Shown one piece after another: positions 24,286 to 33,769 of a stretch of DNA of 54,341 nucleotides. Position numbers and translations under genes: made by a program. The notes under the pieces are model-generated. The model saw only the letters and a list, made by a program, of their open reading frames with translations, was not told the origin of the DNA and ran no database searches. Numbering within the stretch: the stretch's first letter is position 1; every line of letters begins with the position of its first letter. Source of the stretch: Merismopedia glauca CCAP 1448/3 (lineage in GTDB: Bacteria > Cyanobacteriota > Cyanobacteriia > Cyanobacteriales > CCAP-1448); the NCBI RefSeq assembly GCF_003003775.1, contig NZ_PVWJ01000016.1:1-54341 (forward strand), written 5' to 3'.

Positions 24286-26961
24286 TCAAACAATCTGCTC
24301 GTTAATGGGGAAGCGATCGATTAATTGGATGGCTCGATAAGCATTAGCCTGTAAAGTTGTAGAAATATAGGGAACGTGGGGAATCTGTGACAAAATATCC
24401 AGAGTCCGCCGCAGCATCCTCACCAAATCCCCTTCATCAAGATTAGTATTGGCACATAAATCTAGCCAACTGACACCTAAAGCCCATTGTTCGATTATCC
24501 CTACCAAATCATCTTCCAACCATACTGGTAATGTAACTCGATAACGCCTCTGGCACTGAAATAAATTCCTTCTAGCACCGCGCAACTGCGCCAGCACTGT
24601 TAAAACGGCTTCTGGAGGCGGATATTTCGTCCAGCTATCAGGACGGGGCGTTTCAGTAACTAAAGCACAAACAGCCGCTCCTAGATGATGAGGATCTAGC
24701 TTGTCGAGTTTACCAGAAGAAATTGCCAAACCTAGCCAAAGCTCATTATCTCCCCGAATCGCGGCGGCGGCTTCTCCCAGAGGAGTAGGTGATAAATATT
24801 GCAATCCTCCCATATGGCGTAAAATTTCGATTAAATTGAGAAATTCTTGCCAATGATAGGCTAGTTGCTCTTGCAATTGTCCTTGGCGTTCGACAATTTC
24901 GGCTTTAAGGACATGGTAGCGTTTATAGTATTTTAGTAAAGTGTTGGGATTGCCCCATTGCCAAATCGGATGGGCTTCTAATTGAGATTTGAGACCATCA
25001 ACTAATTCTGATTGAGCTACCACCTCTGAAGCTGGTTCTTCCGTGACATAGGGAATTTGGACGGCTATGGAGCCACTCAAAGCGTTACCCCGACGGACTT
25101 GACCAAGTTTTGGGGCTAGTTCCTCTGGAGGTCTTAACTCTTCTAGTTCGGGAATATTCAATTGTCCGTGTATACCCACAGTATCGGCATAAGAAACCAC
25201 GTACCAACGGTTATCTTTACCCAAACAGACTAAATAGGGAAAATGACCGCTACCAGCCACCTTTTCCACTAAAATTGCGGGTAAAGGATTAGAAACTGGA
25301 ATATGTTTGCCTTTTAAGTTGAGAATTGCCCCTAAACCTACCATCGGTAGAGATTTCGTTACCCAAGCAGCTTTGACGGCTTCAGCTTGAGCGTCCAAGG
25401 TTTTTAGGATTTTTTGTTCGACTTTAATCCTTTCTTGGAGCTTTTCATATTTGTGTAATAAACTTGGCTCTACTGCTGCTAGTGTAGCCTCGATTCGGGC
25501 TAATTCTGCCTCTAAATGACTGATTTCCTCTTCTTCAGGTTGCAGATGGAGGGTAGAAATATAGCGCCCAAAACTCCGCTCAATTAACTCTCTGGCTTCT
25601 TCGAGAGTATGGGTTTGCAGTAGATTTAGCACCATTCCATAACTGGGGGTAAACTGACTGACTAGGGGATCTGCTCCTGTAGTTGCTAGGTAAGCCGCTT
25701 CTTTTGCCCCTTCAAAGCGGGTTTGAACGGTGACGACATGACCTGTAGTATCCATCCCCCGCCTTCCAGCCCTACCAGCCATTTGCAGGAACTCAGAAGG
25801 GGTAAGCAGTCGGTGTCCCCGATCTGTGCGCTTGGAGAGGCTAGAAATTACTGTAGTACGGGCGGGCATATTAATTCCAGCCGCTAGGGTTTCGGTGGCA
25901 AATACGACTTTAATTAGCCCTTGGGTAAATAATTCTTCGACAAATCCTTTCCAAACAGGGAGAACCCCAGCGTGATGCACCGCAATTCCCCGATACATCG
26001 CATCTATTTGGGCAGAAACTCCGATATCTGGGGTACGGGCTAAGAAAGCATCGATTCTCATTTTTAGTTCCGCCGCTTCCGACTGGTTGACTAAAAATAG
26101 TTCATCTAGTTCCAAAACTGCTTTATCACAACCGCGACGACTGAAGATAAAGTAAATTGCGGGAAGCATATCCCTTTGCTGGAGTTGACTGACAACATAG
26201 GCTAAACTTGGGGATTCTGGGCGATCGCCTTTCGTTTTTCCCGATTCGCTGCTTTTCTTTTGACGGCGCTGGCGTTGATCTAGACGGGGATTGATCCGAG
26301 TGTTGGTATCGTTCAGCAGGGGAAACACCCCTTTCGGGTTGGCAAAGTGAAATAACAGGGGAACCGGACGATAATCAGAGTAAACTAGTTCCGTTGGACC
26401 ATGTACTTCATCAATCCAATCGGTTAGTTGACCGCTATTGGCTACAGTTGCCGAAAGTGCCACTAGCTGAACTTCTGGGGGACAATAAATAATCGATTCT
26501 TCCCAAACCGTGCCCCGTTGCCAATCATTCATATAATGGCATTCATCTAGGACTACGGTTTCTACTCCGACTAAAGAAGTGCCAACTTCTCCAATATGAG
26601 TACCATAGAGCATATTTCGGAAGATTTCCGTCGTCATCACCAAAACAGGTGCTTCGCGATTGATGGAAACATCACCAGTCAGTAAGCCTACCGTCTCACT
26701 CCCAAATCTCGCCGAGAAGTCGCGAAATTTTTGATTAGATAGGGCTTTGAGGGGAGTAGTATAGAAAACCCTTTTTTTGCCGTGAAGCGCTTTATAGATG
26801 GCATATTCCCCCACCAAGGTTTTCCCCGAACCAGTAGGCGCGCAAACCACCACTGAACGCCCAGCATTAAGATCGGCTATAGCTTGTTTTTGAAACTCGT
26901 CTAGTTCAAAAGGAAATAAGGTATTGAGATTAATCTCAGCAAAAGTAGAAAAAACGTTCAC
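24286..26961 (-). CDS. Ski2/Mtr4-type DEAD/DEAH RNA helicase
   Basis: This 891-residue superfamily 2 helicase is found in cyanobacteria and plants. Motif I is APTGSGKT (41-48), motif II is DECH (139-142), motif III is SAT in VALSATVAN, and motif VI is in QMAGRAGRRGMD. The central part has a coiled region (about 470-520). The C-terminal third resembles a DSHCT domain (LRHMGGLQYLSPTPLGEAAA, DEGDLVRMLRRTLDILSQIP). Eukaryotic relatives feed RNA to the exosome; the plant chloroplast relative ISE2 acts in RNA processing. A cyanobacterial role in RNA turnover is likely but not shown by sequence. A linker rich in Arg and Lys (RQRRQKKSSESGKTKGD) sits near 225-250. Confidence 0.93.
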   Translation of the reverse strand: MNVFSTFAEINLNTLFPFELDEFQKQAIADLNAGRSVVVCAPTGSGKTLVGEYAIYKALHGKKRVFYTTPLKALSNQKFRDFSARFGSETVGLLTGDVSINREAPVLVMTTEIFRNMLYGTHIGEVGTSLVGVETVVLDECHYMNDWQRGTVWEESIIYCPPEVQLVALSATVANSGQLTDWIDEVHGPTELVYSDYRPVPLLFHFANPKGVFPLLNDTNTRINPRLDQRQRRQKKSSESGKTKGDRPESPSLAYVVSQLQQRDMLPAIYFIFSRRGCDKAVLELDELFLVNQSEAAELKMRIDAFLARTPDIGVSAQIDAMYRGIAVHHAGVLPVWKGFVEELFTQGLIKVVFATETLAAGINMPARTTVISSLSKRTDRGHRLLTPSEFLQMAGRAGRRGMDTTGHVVTVQTRFEGAKEAAYLATTGADPLVSQFTPSYGMVLNLLQTHTLEEARELIERSFGRYISTLHLQPEEEEISHLEAELARIEATLAAVEPSLLHKYEKLQERIKVEQKILKTLDAQAEAVKAAWVTKSLPMVGLGAILNLKGKHIPVSNPLPAILVEKVAGSGHFPYLVCLGKDNRWYVVSYADTVGIHGQLNIPELEELRPPEELAPKLGQVRRGNALSGSIAVQIPYVTEEPASEVVAQSELVDGLKSQLEAHPIWQWGNPNTLLKYYKRYHVLKAEIVERQGQLQEQLAYHWQEFLNLIEILRHMGGLQYLSPTPLGEAAAAIRGDNELWLGLAISSGKLDKLDPHHLGAAVCALVTETPRPDSWTKYPPPEAVLTVLAQLRGARRNLFQCQRRYRVTLPVWLEDDLVGIIEQWALGVSWLDLCANTNLDEGDLVRMLRRTLDILSQIPHVPYISTTLQANAYRAIQLIDRFPINEQIV

Positions 26962-27043
26962 TCAGAATTTGCCTGCGGCACTTAGCTAACTTACCTGATT
27001 GTAAACTACCCGATCTGCTATCCCCCAATTTCCCCCATCAATC

Positions 27044-27556
27044 TTATTTTTCAGAACTGATATAATCGCCCGATTTCCCCCCACTTTTCCGCAGCAAACG
27101 AATAGATTCGATTTCAATAGATTTCTCTAAACCTTTTGCCATATCGTATAAGGTTAAAGCTGCTACCGATACAGCAGTTAAAGCTTCCATTTCTACCCCT
27201 GTTTCCCCTTTAGTTATCACAGAAGCCCGAATTTGGAATCCTGGAAGTTCGGGATCTGGAGTGATGTGAACTTCAACTTTCTGCAATGGTAAGGGATGAC
27301 ATAAGGGAATCAATTGAGAGGTTTGCTTCGCAGCCATGATTCCTGCAATTCTGGATATGGCTAAAACATCTCCTTTGGGGGCATTGCCAGCTAAAATTGC
27401 CTCAAAGGTTGTCTGTAGCATTCTAACTTGTCCGGCAGCGATCGCTTGACGTTTAGTCGCTACTTTCGCCGAAATATCTACCATCCTCGCTTCCCCTTCT
27501 ACATTGAGGTGGGTTAGCTGAGATTGAACCAAAGTTTTTTCTGAGTTTTGTGTCAT
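27044..27556 (-). CDS. moaC: Cyclic pyranopterin monophosphate synthase MoaC
   Basis: MoaC acts in molybdenum cofactor synthesis. It converts the GTP-derived 3',8-cyclo intermediate made by MoaA to cyclic pyranopterin monophosphate. The 170-residue product has the family stretches [53 protein letters not shown] and [20 protein letters not shown], with the catalytic lysine region near the C-terminus ([12 protein letters not shown]). No other moa genes are in the window. The cofactor would serve nitrate reductase. It lies upstream-adjacent, head to head, with a tRNA gene (35 bases). Confidence 0.97.
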   Translation of the reverse strand: MTQNSEKTLVQSQLTHLNVEGEARMVDISAKVATKRQAIAAGQVRMLQTTFEAILAGNAPKGDVLAISRIAGIMAAKQTSQLIPLCHPLPLQKVEVHITPDPELPGFQIRASVITKGETGVEMEALTAVSVAALTLYDMAKGLEKSIEIESIRLLRKSGGKSGDYISSEK

Positions 27557-27591
27557 ATAGAGAAAGTATGTTATTATAGATTTCCGGACAG

Positions 27592-27665
27592 GGGCCTGTA
27601 GCTTAGTGGATTAGAGCGTATGGCTACGGACCATAAGGTCGGGGGTTCGAGTCCCTCCAGGCCCG
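27592..27665 (+). tRNA. tRNA-Arg (anticodon ACG)
   Basis: A complete cloverleaf of 74 bases is visible. The acceptor stem is GGGCCTG / CAGGCCC, the D arm contains AGCTTAGTGG, the anticodon stem is TATGG / CCATA with loop CTACGGA (anticodon ACG), and the T arm is GGGGG-TTCGAGT-CCCTC. A discriminator G follows. CCA is not encoded. The A of ACG would be edited to inosine by TadA to read CGU, CGC and CGA. Confidence 0.97.
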
Positions 27666-27670
27666 TTGAC

Positions 27671-27709
27671 AAAATTTGGGGTAGCTTATATTAAGCTACC
27701 CCAAATTTT
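27671..27709 (+). terminator. 18-bp perfect hairpin after tRNA-Arg
   Basis: AAAATTTGGGGTAGCTTA is followed by a 3-base loop and its exact reverse complement, ending in TTTT. It starts six bases after the tRNA and can terminate in either direction. Confidence 0.9.
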
Positions 27710-27800
27710 GGTTTGAACCTACATTCAGTCTGAATTTAGATAGTTTAACTTGTAGGCGATCGCATTTGCATTCAAAAGACAGGCGAAGACACTTTCAAAA

Positions 27801-27852
27801 TTTAGTCCGCGTAAGCGGACTTTGGTTGTATAGACGCGATTTCAATCGCCAC
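27801..27852. repeat. TTTAGTCCGC-GCGGAC dispersed repeat, copy 1
   Basis: GTCCGC and GCGGAC form a 6-bp stem with a 4-base loop, followed by TTTG-TTGT-TAG and GCG-TTTCAA-CGCC. A second copy lies at 48808-48858. This is a repeat type familiar from cyanobacterial gaps. Confidence 0.8.
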
Positions 27853-27925
27853 TAATTTTTGGTAAAATCTACTATAATTAAAATAATCAACCACTTCTAA
27901 ATTTTTAATTATAAGGTCTCTTCCA

Positions 27926-29014
27926 TTGCTGAACCCAATTAATATCTTAGAATACGAACAATTAGCCAGCAAAAATCTTTCACAAATGGCGTGGGATTAT
28001 TATGTTAGTGGCGCACAAGATGAAATTACTTTAAATGATAATCGGGCAGCTTTTAACCGATTCAAACTACTTCCTAAAGTCTTACTAGATGTCAGTCAAA
28101 GAGATTTGAAGACAACTATTTTAGGACAATCTTTGCAACTACCTATCTTAATTGCGCCAATGGCTTTTCAATGCTTAGCTAATGCAGAAGGAGAGTTAGC
28201 TACTGCTAAAGTTGCGGCTGAATTTGGGATAGGAATGGTATTAAGTACTTTAGCTACTCAAAGTCTAGAAAAAGTTGCAGCAGTTAGTCAAAATAATCCT
28301 TTGTGGTTTCAATTATACGTACATCGCGATCGCGGTTTGACTCGTGCTTTAGTCGAAAGGGCATATGCGGCTGGTTTTACAGCTTTATGTCTCACCGTAG
28401 ATGCACCATTGTTAGGCAAAAGAGAACGAGATGCGCGCAATGAATTTGTCTTACCTCAAGGAATGGAATTAGCTAACTTAGTGAGTTTAAAAGATATAGA
28501 AATTCCTCATGCTTATCGAGAATCTGGTTTATTCAAATACTTTGCCGAACAGTTGAATCCGGCTTTGACTTGGAAAGATTTAGAATGGCTGCGATCGCTA
28601 ACACCTCTACCACTAGTAATCAAAGGAATATTGCGAGGAGATGATGCAATTAAAGCTGTAGAATTCGGCATAAAAGCCATCATTGTTTCTAATCATGGAG
28701 GGAGACAATTAGATGGATCTATTGCCACAATAGATGCTTTATCTGAAATAGTAGAAGCTGTAAATCATCGAGTAGAAATATTAGTAGATGGCGGTATTAG
28801 AAGAGGAACAGACATTCTCAAAGCTTTGGCTTTAGGTGCGAAAGCTGTATTAATTGGCAGACCAATTTTATGGGGTTTAGCTGTAGCTGGAGAATCAGGA
28901 GTTAGACAGGTTATAGATATCTACAAAGATGAATTAGATCTAGCTATGGCATTAAGCGGATGTGCTAGTTTATCAGATATCGATAGTAGTTTAGTTAGAA
29001 AAAACTATGAATAA
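27926..29014 (+). CDS. FMN-dependent alpha-hydroxy-acid oxidase (lactate/glycolate oxidase family)
   Basis: This FMN enzyme of 362 residues oxidises an alpha-hydroxy acid to the keto acid. FMN-site blocks are LPILIAPMAFQCLANAEGEL, FQLYVHRDRG, LTVDAPLLGKRERDARN and ILVDGGIRRGTDILKALALG. The catalytic His257 lies in VSNHGGRQLDG. From established work on Nostoc and plant relatives, the cyanobacterial enzyme acts mostly as L-lactate oxidase and the plant one as glycolate oxidase; sequence alone does not settle it here. It starts at TTG 27926 after AAGG. Its last codons overlap the start of a chorismate-mutase stub by 8 bases, a sign of a former two-gene operon. Confidence 0.9.
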   Translation: MLNPINILEYEQLASKNLSQMAWDYYVSGAQDEITLNDNRAAFNRFKLLPKVLLDVSQRDLKTTILGQSLQLPILIAPMAFQCLANAEGELATAKVAAEFGIGMVLSTLATQSLEKVAAVSQNNPLWFQLYVHRDRGLTRALVERAYAAGFTALCLTVDAPLLGKRERDARNEFVLPQGMELANLVSLKDIEIPHAYRESGLFKYFAEQLNPALTWKDLEWLRSLTPLPLVIKGILRGDDAIKAVEFGIKAIIVSNHGGRQLDGSIATIDALSEIVEAVNHRVEILVDGGIRRGTDILKALALGAKAVLIGRPILWGLAVAGESGVRQVIDIYKDELDLAMALSGCASLSDIDSSLVRKNYE

Positions 29015-29129
29015 ATCGCCTCAAGAATGTGAAAGTTTAACCGACATTCGCACAGAAATAGATCGAATTGATCGCGAAATCATTAGTCAACTAAGTAAGT
29101 GGGCACAATTAAACACAAACAGATTGTAG
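29007..29129 (+). pseudogene. Truncated chorismate mutase (AroQ-type) stub
   Basis: A 40-residue ORF begins MNKSPQECESLTDIRTEIDR and continues IDREIISQLSKWAQ before a TAG. The segment L-T-D-I-R-x-E-I-D-x-I-D-x-x-I is the first helix of AroQ-type chorismate mutases and the related isochorismate pyruvate-lyases, which are normally about 90 residues. Here the frame leaves the family after residue 30 and stops, and I do not find the missing helices downstream. The ATG overlaps the end of the oxidase gene by 8 bases, so an intact ancestor would have been translationally coupled. It is almost certainly non-functional as a mutase. Confidence 0.75.
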
Positions 29130-29330
29130 GGGCAGGTTTAGCAGATCGATTTGAATTTTACAGATTGAGATTAAACAAAATCCGCCCTCTTCAGATAGAT
29201 GTTAATTTTATAGATCGATATTAAACAATATTTGACTAGACTATCTAGCAAAATACCAACTGCACTAATTAGCAATTAAACTTCAAAACCTAAAGTTATT
29301 TTGCTTTCTTCTTCCCTCTTCCTTATAAAT

Positions 29331-31058
29331 ATGAAAATTGCGATCGCTCAACTCAATCCTACAATTGGTGACTTAATTGGTAATGCTGAAAAAATCTTAG
29401 AAGCTGCTCAAAAAGCTGCCAAAGAAGGTGTTAATTTACTCCTCACTCCAGAGTTATCTTTATGCGGTTATCCCCCCAGAGATTTGTTACTAAATCCCAG
29501 TTTTATCCAAGCTAATCAAACTACTTTAGCCAAGTTAGCTGAAGATTTACCCCTAGAAATAGCGGTACTAGTAGGAACAGTTGAACCAAATCCCTCAGCA
29601 AATATTTCTGGAGGAAAACCACTATTTAATGCTTCTGCTTTACTCAAAGAAGGTCAAATACAGCAAATATTTCACAAACGTTTGTTACCCACATATGATG
29701 TGTTTGATGAAGATCGATATTTTGAACCTGCTAAATCTAGTCATTCACTGATTATTGAAATTCCTGAAGAAGATCCAAGTGGTAAAACTATCCTCACATC
29801 CTATTGTATTGGTGTCAGCATTTGCGAAGACTTATGGAATGAAGCCGCCTTTTGGGGTAAACAGAGTTATCCCGAAAATCCGATTGCAGATTTAGCTAAT
29901 CAAAAAGTAGATTTGATCGTTAATTTGTCAGCTTCCCCTTATAGTTTAGGGAAACAAAAAATTAGGGAAGCAATGTTAAAACACAGCAGTCATCACTATC
30001 AAATTCCGATAATTTATGCCAATCAAGTGGGAGGAAATGACGACTTAATCTTTGATGGTGGTAGTGTCGCTTTCAACTCTCAAGGAGAACTAGTTTGTCG
30101 GGGAAAAACTTTTGAGTCAGATTTGTTAAATCTAAACTTCGATATTAAAACTCAAAATTTAACTTCAAAAGAAATTAGAAACTTGCCAGAAACCGAAGGC
30201 GAAGAAATTTGGCAAGCTTTGGTATTAGGAGTTAGAGATTATGCTCGTAAATGTGGTTTTTCTAAAGCAGTAATCGGCTTAAGTGGAGGAATTGACTCAG
30301 CTTTAGTAGCAGCGATCGCCACTTTTGCTTTAGGTGCATCAAACGTTTTCGGCGTATTAATGCCTTCCCCTTATAGTTCCGACCACTCTATTAGCGATGC
30401 TTTAAAATTAGCCGATAACCTAGGCATCAAAACCCAAACTTTACGAATTGGGGAATTAATGAAAGCCTACGATGAAAATTTAGAACCATTATTTGCTGGA
30501 ACCACATTTGGCATTGCTGAAGAAAACATTCAATCGCGGATTCGGGGTAATCTATTAATGGCGATCGCCAACAAGTTTGGTTACCTGCTTCTATCCACCG
30601 GAAACAAATCGGAAATGGCAGTCGGTTACTGTACATTATACGGCGACATGAACGGAGGATTAGCCGCGATCGCAGATGTCCCCAAAACTCGCGTCTACGC
30701 AATTTGTGAATGGCTGAATATTAACGCCCAAAACCTAATTGGTAAACCCGAAATTATCCCCAAAAATATTATTACCAAACCCCCCAGCGCCGAACTCAAA
30801 CCAGGACAGTTAGATCGAGATTCTCTACCAGATTACGACACCCTAGATGACATCTTGCAACGTCTCATTCAAAATCATCAATCTCCCCCAGAAATTATCG
30901 CCGCAGGGCACGATGAAGCTATAGTAAATAGAGTTACTAACCTCGTCACTAAAGCCGAGTTTAAACGCCGCCAAGCCCCTCCAGGATTAAAGATTACCGA
31001 TCGCGCTTTTGGTACAGGTTGGCGAATGCCGATCGCATCTCGGTGGAATCCCTTGTAA
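29331..31058 (+). CDS. nadE: Glutamine-dependent NAD+ synthetase
   Basis: This enzyme carries out the last step of NAD+ synthesis: it amidates nicotinic acid adenine dinucleotide using glutamine and ATP. The 575-residue protein has an N-terminal nitrilase-type glutaminase domain (about 1-260), with the catalytic Glu in LLTPELSLCGYPP, Lys in FHKRLLPTYDVFDEDRYF and Cys165 in ISICEDLW in frame. A C-terminal ATP-pyrophosphatase domain carries the P-loop GLSGGIDS (316-323). The start is placed at ATG 29331 (MKIAIAQLNP), since the upstream in-frame codons lie in a pyrimidine-rich tract. All motifs are intact. Confidence 0.97.
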   Translation: MKIAIAQLNPTIGDLIGNAEKILEAAQKAAKEGVNLLLTPELSLCGYPPRDLLLNPSFIQANQTTLAKLAEDLPLEIAVLVGTVEPNPSANISGGKPLFNASALLKEGQIQQIFHKRLLPTYDVFDEDRYFEPAKSSHSLIIEIPEEDPSGKTILTSYCIGVSICEDLWNEAAFWGKQSYPENPIADLANQKVDLIVNLSASPYSLGKQKIREAMLKHSSHHYQIPIIYANQVGGNDDLIFDGGSVAFNSQGELVCRGKTFESDLLNLNFDIKTQNLTSKEIRNLPETEGEEIWQALVLGVRDYARKCGFSKAVIGLSGGIDSALVAAIATFALGASNVFGVLMPSPYSSDHSISDALKLADNLGIKTQTLRIGELMKAYDENLEPLFAGTTFGIAEENIQSRIRGNLLMAIANKFGYLLLSTGNKSEMAVGYCTLYGDMNGGLAAIADVPKTRVYAICEWLNINAQNLIGKPEIIPKNIITKPPSAELKPGQLDRDSLPDYDTLDDILQRLIQNHQSPPEIIAAGHDEAIVNRVTNLVTKAEFKRRQAPPGLKITDRAFGTGWRMPIASRWNPL

Positions 31059-31271
31059 ATTGTAAATTGGGGATTGGGGATTAGGGATTAGGGAGATCGA
31101 GATGAGATGTTTTACCAAAGTATTTTAGTAATCTTTCCCTTCTTCCCTTTTCCTTCTTCCTCCTTCCTTCCCAAATTAATCGGCTAGGATGAGGAAGAAT
31201 ACCCCATTGGAATTTTAGCGATCGCTTTCAACACCTAAGTGCTGTACAAGTAAAAATTGTATATTTCCTGT

Positions 31272-31303
31272 CCCTTCTTCCCTCTTCCCTCTTCCCTCTT
31301 CCT
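31272..31303 (+). repeat. Heptamer tandem repeat CTTCCCT
   Basis: Unit TCTTCCC repeats about four times, ending 8 bases before the ndbB ATG. Similar C/T tracts precede nadE (about 29308-29324) and lie at 31137-31170. Confidence 0.8.
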
Positions 31304-31311
31304 TAAAACTT

Positions 31312-32505
31312 ATGACTGAAAAATCTCCTCGTATTTGTATTTTGGGTGGTGGTTTTGGCGGTTTGTATACAGCATTGCGCCTAAGTCAACTTCCTTGGGA
31401 AAAAGACCAAAAACCTGAAATTACTCTCGTAGATCGCCACGATCGCTTTTTATTTACCCCTCTACTCTATGAACTGATTACTGGAGAACTACAAACTTGG
31501 GAAATTGCACCACCATTTAGCGAAATTCTGGCAAATACTAACATAAGATTTGAGCGGGGTGTAGCCGATAAAATAGATCTTGAGGCTAAGACTGTTTACT
31601 TAGGCGATCGCCCTTCTATATTTTACGACTACCTAGTCATGGCATTGGGAGGAGAAACCCCCCTAGATCTAGTTCCAGGTGCGAAGGAATATACACTTCC
31701 TTTTCGCAGTCTTACAGATGTATACCTATTAGAAGAACGTTTGCGCGTCTTGGAAGCTTCGGTAACCGATAAAATTCGGGTGGCAGTTGTAGGAGGTGGA
31801 TACAGTGGTGTAGAGTTAAGCTGTAAAATAGCCGATAGAATAGGTAAACGCAGCAGAATTCGGATTATTGAACAAGCAAGCCAGATTTTACAAACTTCTT
31901 CTGTATTTAACCGAACAGCAGCCGAACAAGCCCTATCCGAACGTCAGGTGTGGTTAGATCTAGAAACCCAAGTCCAAGAAATCACCTCTGATAGCATTTC
32001 TCTATCATACAAAGGGCAAGTAGACACCATACCAGTAGATTTAGTATTGTGGACGGTAGGAACTAGAGTCAGTCCCCTAGTGCGATCGCTTCCCCTCAAA
32101 CAAAACCAAAAAGGTCAACTAATCACGACTACCACTTTACAAACCGCAGAAAATCCTAGAATTTTTGCTCTCGGTGACCTAGCTGAGTGTTATGATGCTA
32201 GCGGTCAACAGGTTCCTGGAACCGCTCAGGTAGCCTTACAGCAATCCGATTATGTAGCGTGGAATATCTGGGCACAAATTAGCAATCGCCCCCTCCTCCC
32301 CTTCCGCTACGTCAATTTGGGAGAAATGATGACCCTAGGCAAAGACAATGCTACTCTCAGTGGATTGGGGGTTCAACTCAAAGGTAGTGTAGCTCAAACT
32401 ATCCGCCGTCTGACTTACCTTTACAGAATGCCCAACACCAATCACCAACTCAAAGTTGGCTTTAATTGGGTCAATCAGCCATTTTTAGAGCTTTTAAGGT
32501 TTTAA
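31312..32505 (+). CDS. ndbB: Type II NAD(P)H dehydrogenase NdbB (demethylphylloquinone reductase)
   Basis: This is an FAD-containing type II NAD(P)H:quinone oxidoreductase of 397 residues. The first dinucleotide fold reads ICILGGGFGGLYTALRLSQL (about 8-27), the second reads RVAVVGGGYSGVELSCKIAD, and a third FAD segment reads IFALGDLAE. FLFTPLLYELITGELQTWEI and the C-terminal SGLGVQLKGSVAQTIRRLTY closely follow Synechocystis NdbB as I recall it. That enzyme reduces demethylphylloquinone so that the last methylation of phylloquinone, the PSI quinone, can occur. The length and lack of a long amphipathic C-terminal tail fit NdbB rather than NdbA or NdbC. No other menaquinone genes are adjacent. 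Confidence 0.88.
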   Translation: MTEKSPRICILGGGFGGLYTALRLSQLPWEKDQKPEITLVDRHDRFLFTPLLYELITGELQTWEIAPPFSEILANTNIRFERGVADKIDLEAKTVYLGDRPSIFYDYLVMALGGETPLDLVPGAKEYTLPFRSLTDVYLLEERLRVLEASVTDKIRVAVVGGGYSGVELSCKIADRIGKRSRIRIIEQASQILQTSSVFNRTAAEQALSERQVWLDLETQVQEITSDSISLSYKGQVDTIPVDLVLWTVGTRVSPLVRSLPLKQNQKGQLITTTTLQTAENPRIFALGDLAECYDASGQQVPGTAQVALQQSDYVAWNIWAQISNRPLLPFRYVNLGEMMTLGKDNATLSGLGVQLKGSVAQTIRRLTYLYRMPNTNHQLKVGFNWVNQPFLELLRF

Positions 32506-32826
32506 CCCTGAATATAGTGATTAATAACTTATTTCGCCCCTTGACTAACCATTAATTCTCAAAGTATTTCGATGTCTCTCTAAATCGAGTTGGTTTTAAC
32601 CAACTTTAACTTCTCGGTGGCGAAATTAATCCCCTCCCAGACTGTATGAAGATAAACTCCCCTGGCTATTTTATTAAGAGACATTACATATAGCCTCTAG
32701 ATAAAAATCTTTGCAATTATTTGCAAATATATGGGTAGACTTTTAATATCAAAATATTTTTTCTTTTACTAGACCCTATGTCTAATTATTTTATGTATAG
32801 GCTTTCCTGACAGTCTTTCTAGCAGT

Positions 32827-33120
32827 TTGCTACTCATAGTTATTATATCTATTTGGTTCAGTCTATTATGGATTTTCAGAGTTTCTAAACTCGAAGATAA
32901 AGTTGACTATAAAAGCCAGATTGTCTATTTAACAACTGTCTGTCTCGATCCAGTCATAGAAATCTTCATTCGTGGCTTTCTACTAGAAATACACCTATTA
33001 TTGTTGAATAGATTAGAACATTTATGATGGGCGATCGCCATCTTCATTATTTATGACATGACAATGAACTTTCTGGGTGGCGGTATAGGTTTTACGATAG
33101 TAATGCAAATTAAGGAGTAA
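32827..33120 (+). pseudogene. Possible decayed membrane protein (CPBP-like)
   Basis: An in-frame stretch gives a hydrophobic segment LLIVIISIWFSLLWIF, a linker, then DPVIEIFIRGFLLE. The latter recalls the E-E-x-x-x-R-G motif of CPBP (type II CAAX-like) membrane proteases with one Glu changed. A TGA at 33025-33027 interrupts it, but the frame continues with WAIAIFIIYDMTMNFLGGG to a TAA at 33118-33120, two bases before the HAD gene. This suggests a former membrane-protein gene upstream of the HAD gene. No clear start codon is found. Weak call. Confidence 0.3.
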
Positions 33121-33121
33121 T

Positions 33122-33769
33122 ATGAAACAGCCTAAAGTAATTTTCTTAGACGCAGTTGGAACTTTGTTTGGCGTGCGGACAACAGTGGGACAAATTTATG
33201 CCGATTTAGCCCAAAGATATGGAATTGAAGTATCCTCTGATATCTTAGAAAGAGAATTTATTCAAGCTTTTTCTGATTCACCACCCTTAGTTTTTCCAGG
33301 AATTAATTCCCAAGAGATTCCCGAACAAGAGTTTAATTGGTGGTTAACTATAGCTCAAAGAGTTTTTCAGCAGGCTGGAGTATTCGACAAGTTTATAGAT
33401 TTTCGAGATTTTTTTGAAGAACTATACATTTACTTTGCTAGTGATGAACCTTGGATCGTCTATCCAGAAGTGAAAACTACTCTCCACAATTGGCAACAAC
33501 AAGGCGTACAACTTGGCATTATTTCTAACTTTGACTCGCGATTGTACTTTGTTTTACCCGCCTTGGGATTAGATAAATACTTTCAATCTGTAACTATTTC
33601 TTCTCAAGCAGGAGCAGCTAAACCCAGTCAGGAAATTTTCTTACAAGCTTTAAAAAAACACAACTGTCAGCCCCAAGAAGCCTGTCATATAGGTGATAGT
33701 AGAAAAGAAGATTTTGAAGGAGCTACAGCCGTCGGTTTGAAGGGAGTTTTAATCCAGCGTTCTCTCTAA
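33122..33769 (+). CDS. HAD-superfamily protein, REG-2/HDHD3-like
   Basis: This is a Rossmann-type HAD protein of 215 residues. Motif I reads FLDAVGTLF, so the first Asp (nucleophile) is present but the usual second Asp (acid/base) is Val. Motif II is IISNFDS. Motif III lysine is in AAKPSQEIF. Motif IV is HIGDSRKEDFEG. DAVGT is typical of the REG-2/HDHD3 subgroup, so the change is a family trait and not a mutation, but it raises doubt about phosphatase activity. A helical cap lies at about 20-100. The substrate is unknown. It follows a decayed membrane ORF. Confidence 0.88.
   Translation: MKQPKVIFLDAVGTLFGVRTTVGQIYADLAQRYGIEVSSDILEREFIQAFSDSPPLVFPGINSQEIPEQEFNWWLTIAQRVFQQAGVFDKFIDFRDFFEELYIYFASDEPWIVYPEVKTTLHNWQQQGVQLGIISNFDSRLYFVLPALGLDKYFQSVTISSQAGAAKPSQEIFLQALKKHNCQPQEACHIGDSRKEDFEGATAVGLKGVLIQRSL

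Noticed and set aside
33122-33769. HAD protein judged inactive by mutation because motif I reads DAVGT
   Set aside because: As I recall, DAVGT is normal in the REG-2/HDHD3 subgroup, so it is not a lesion specific to this gene.
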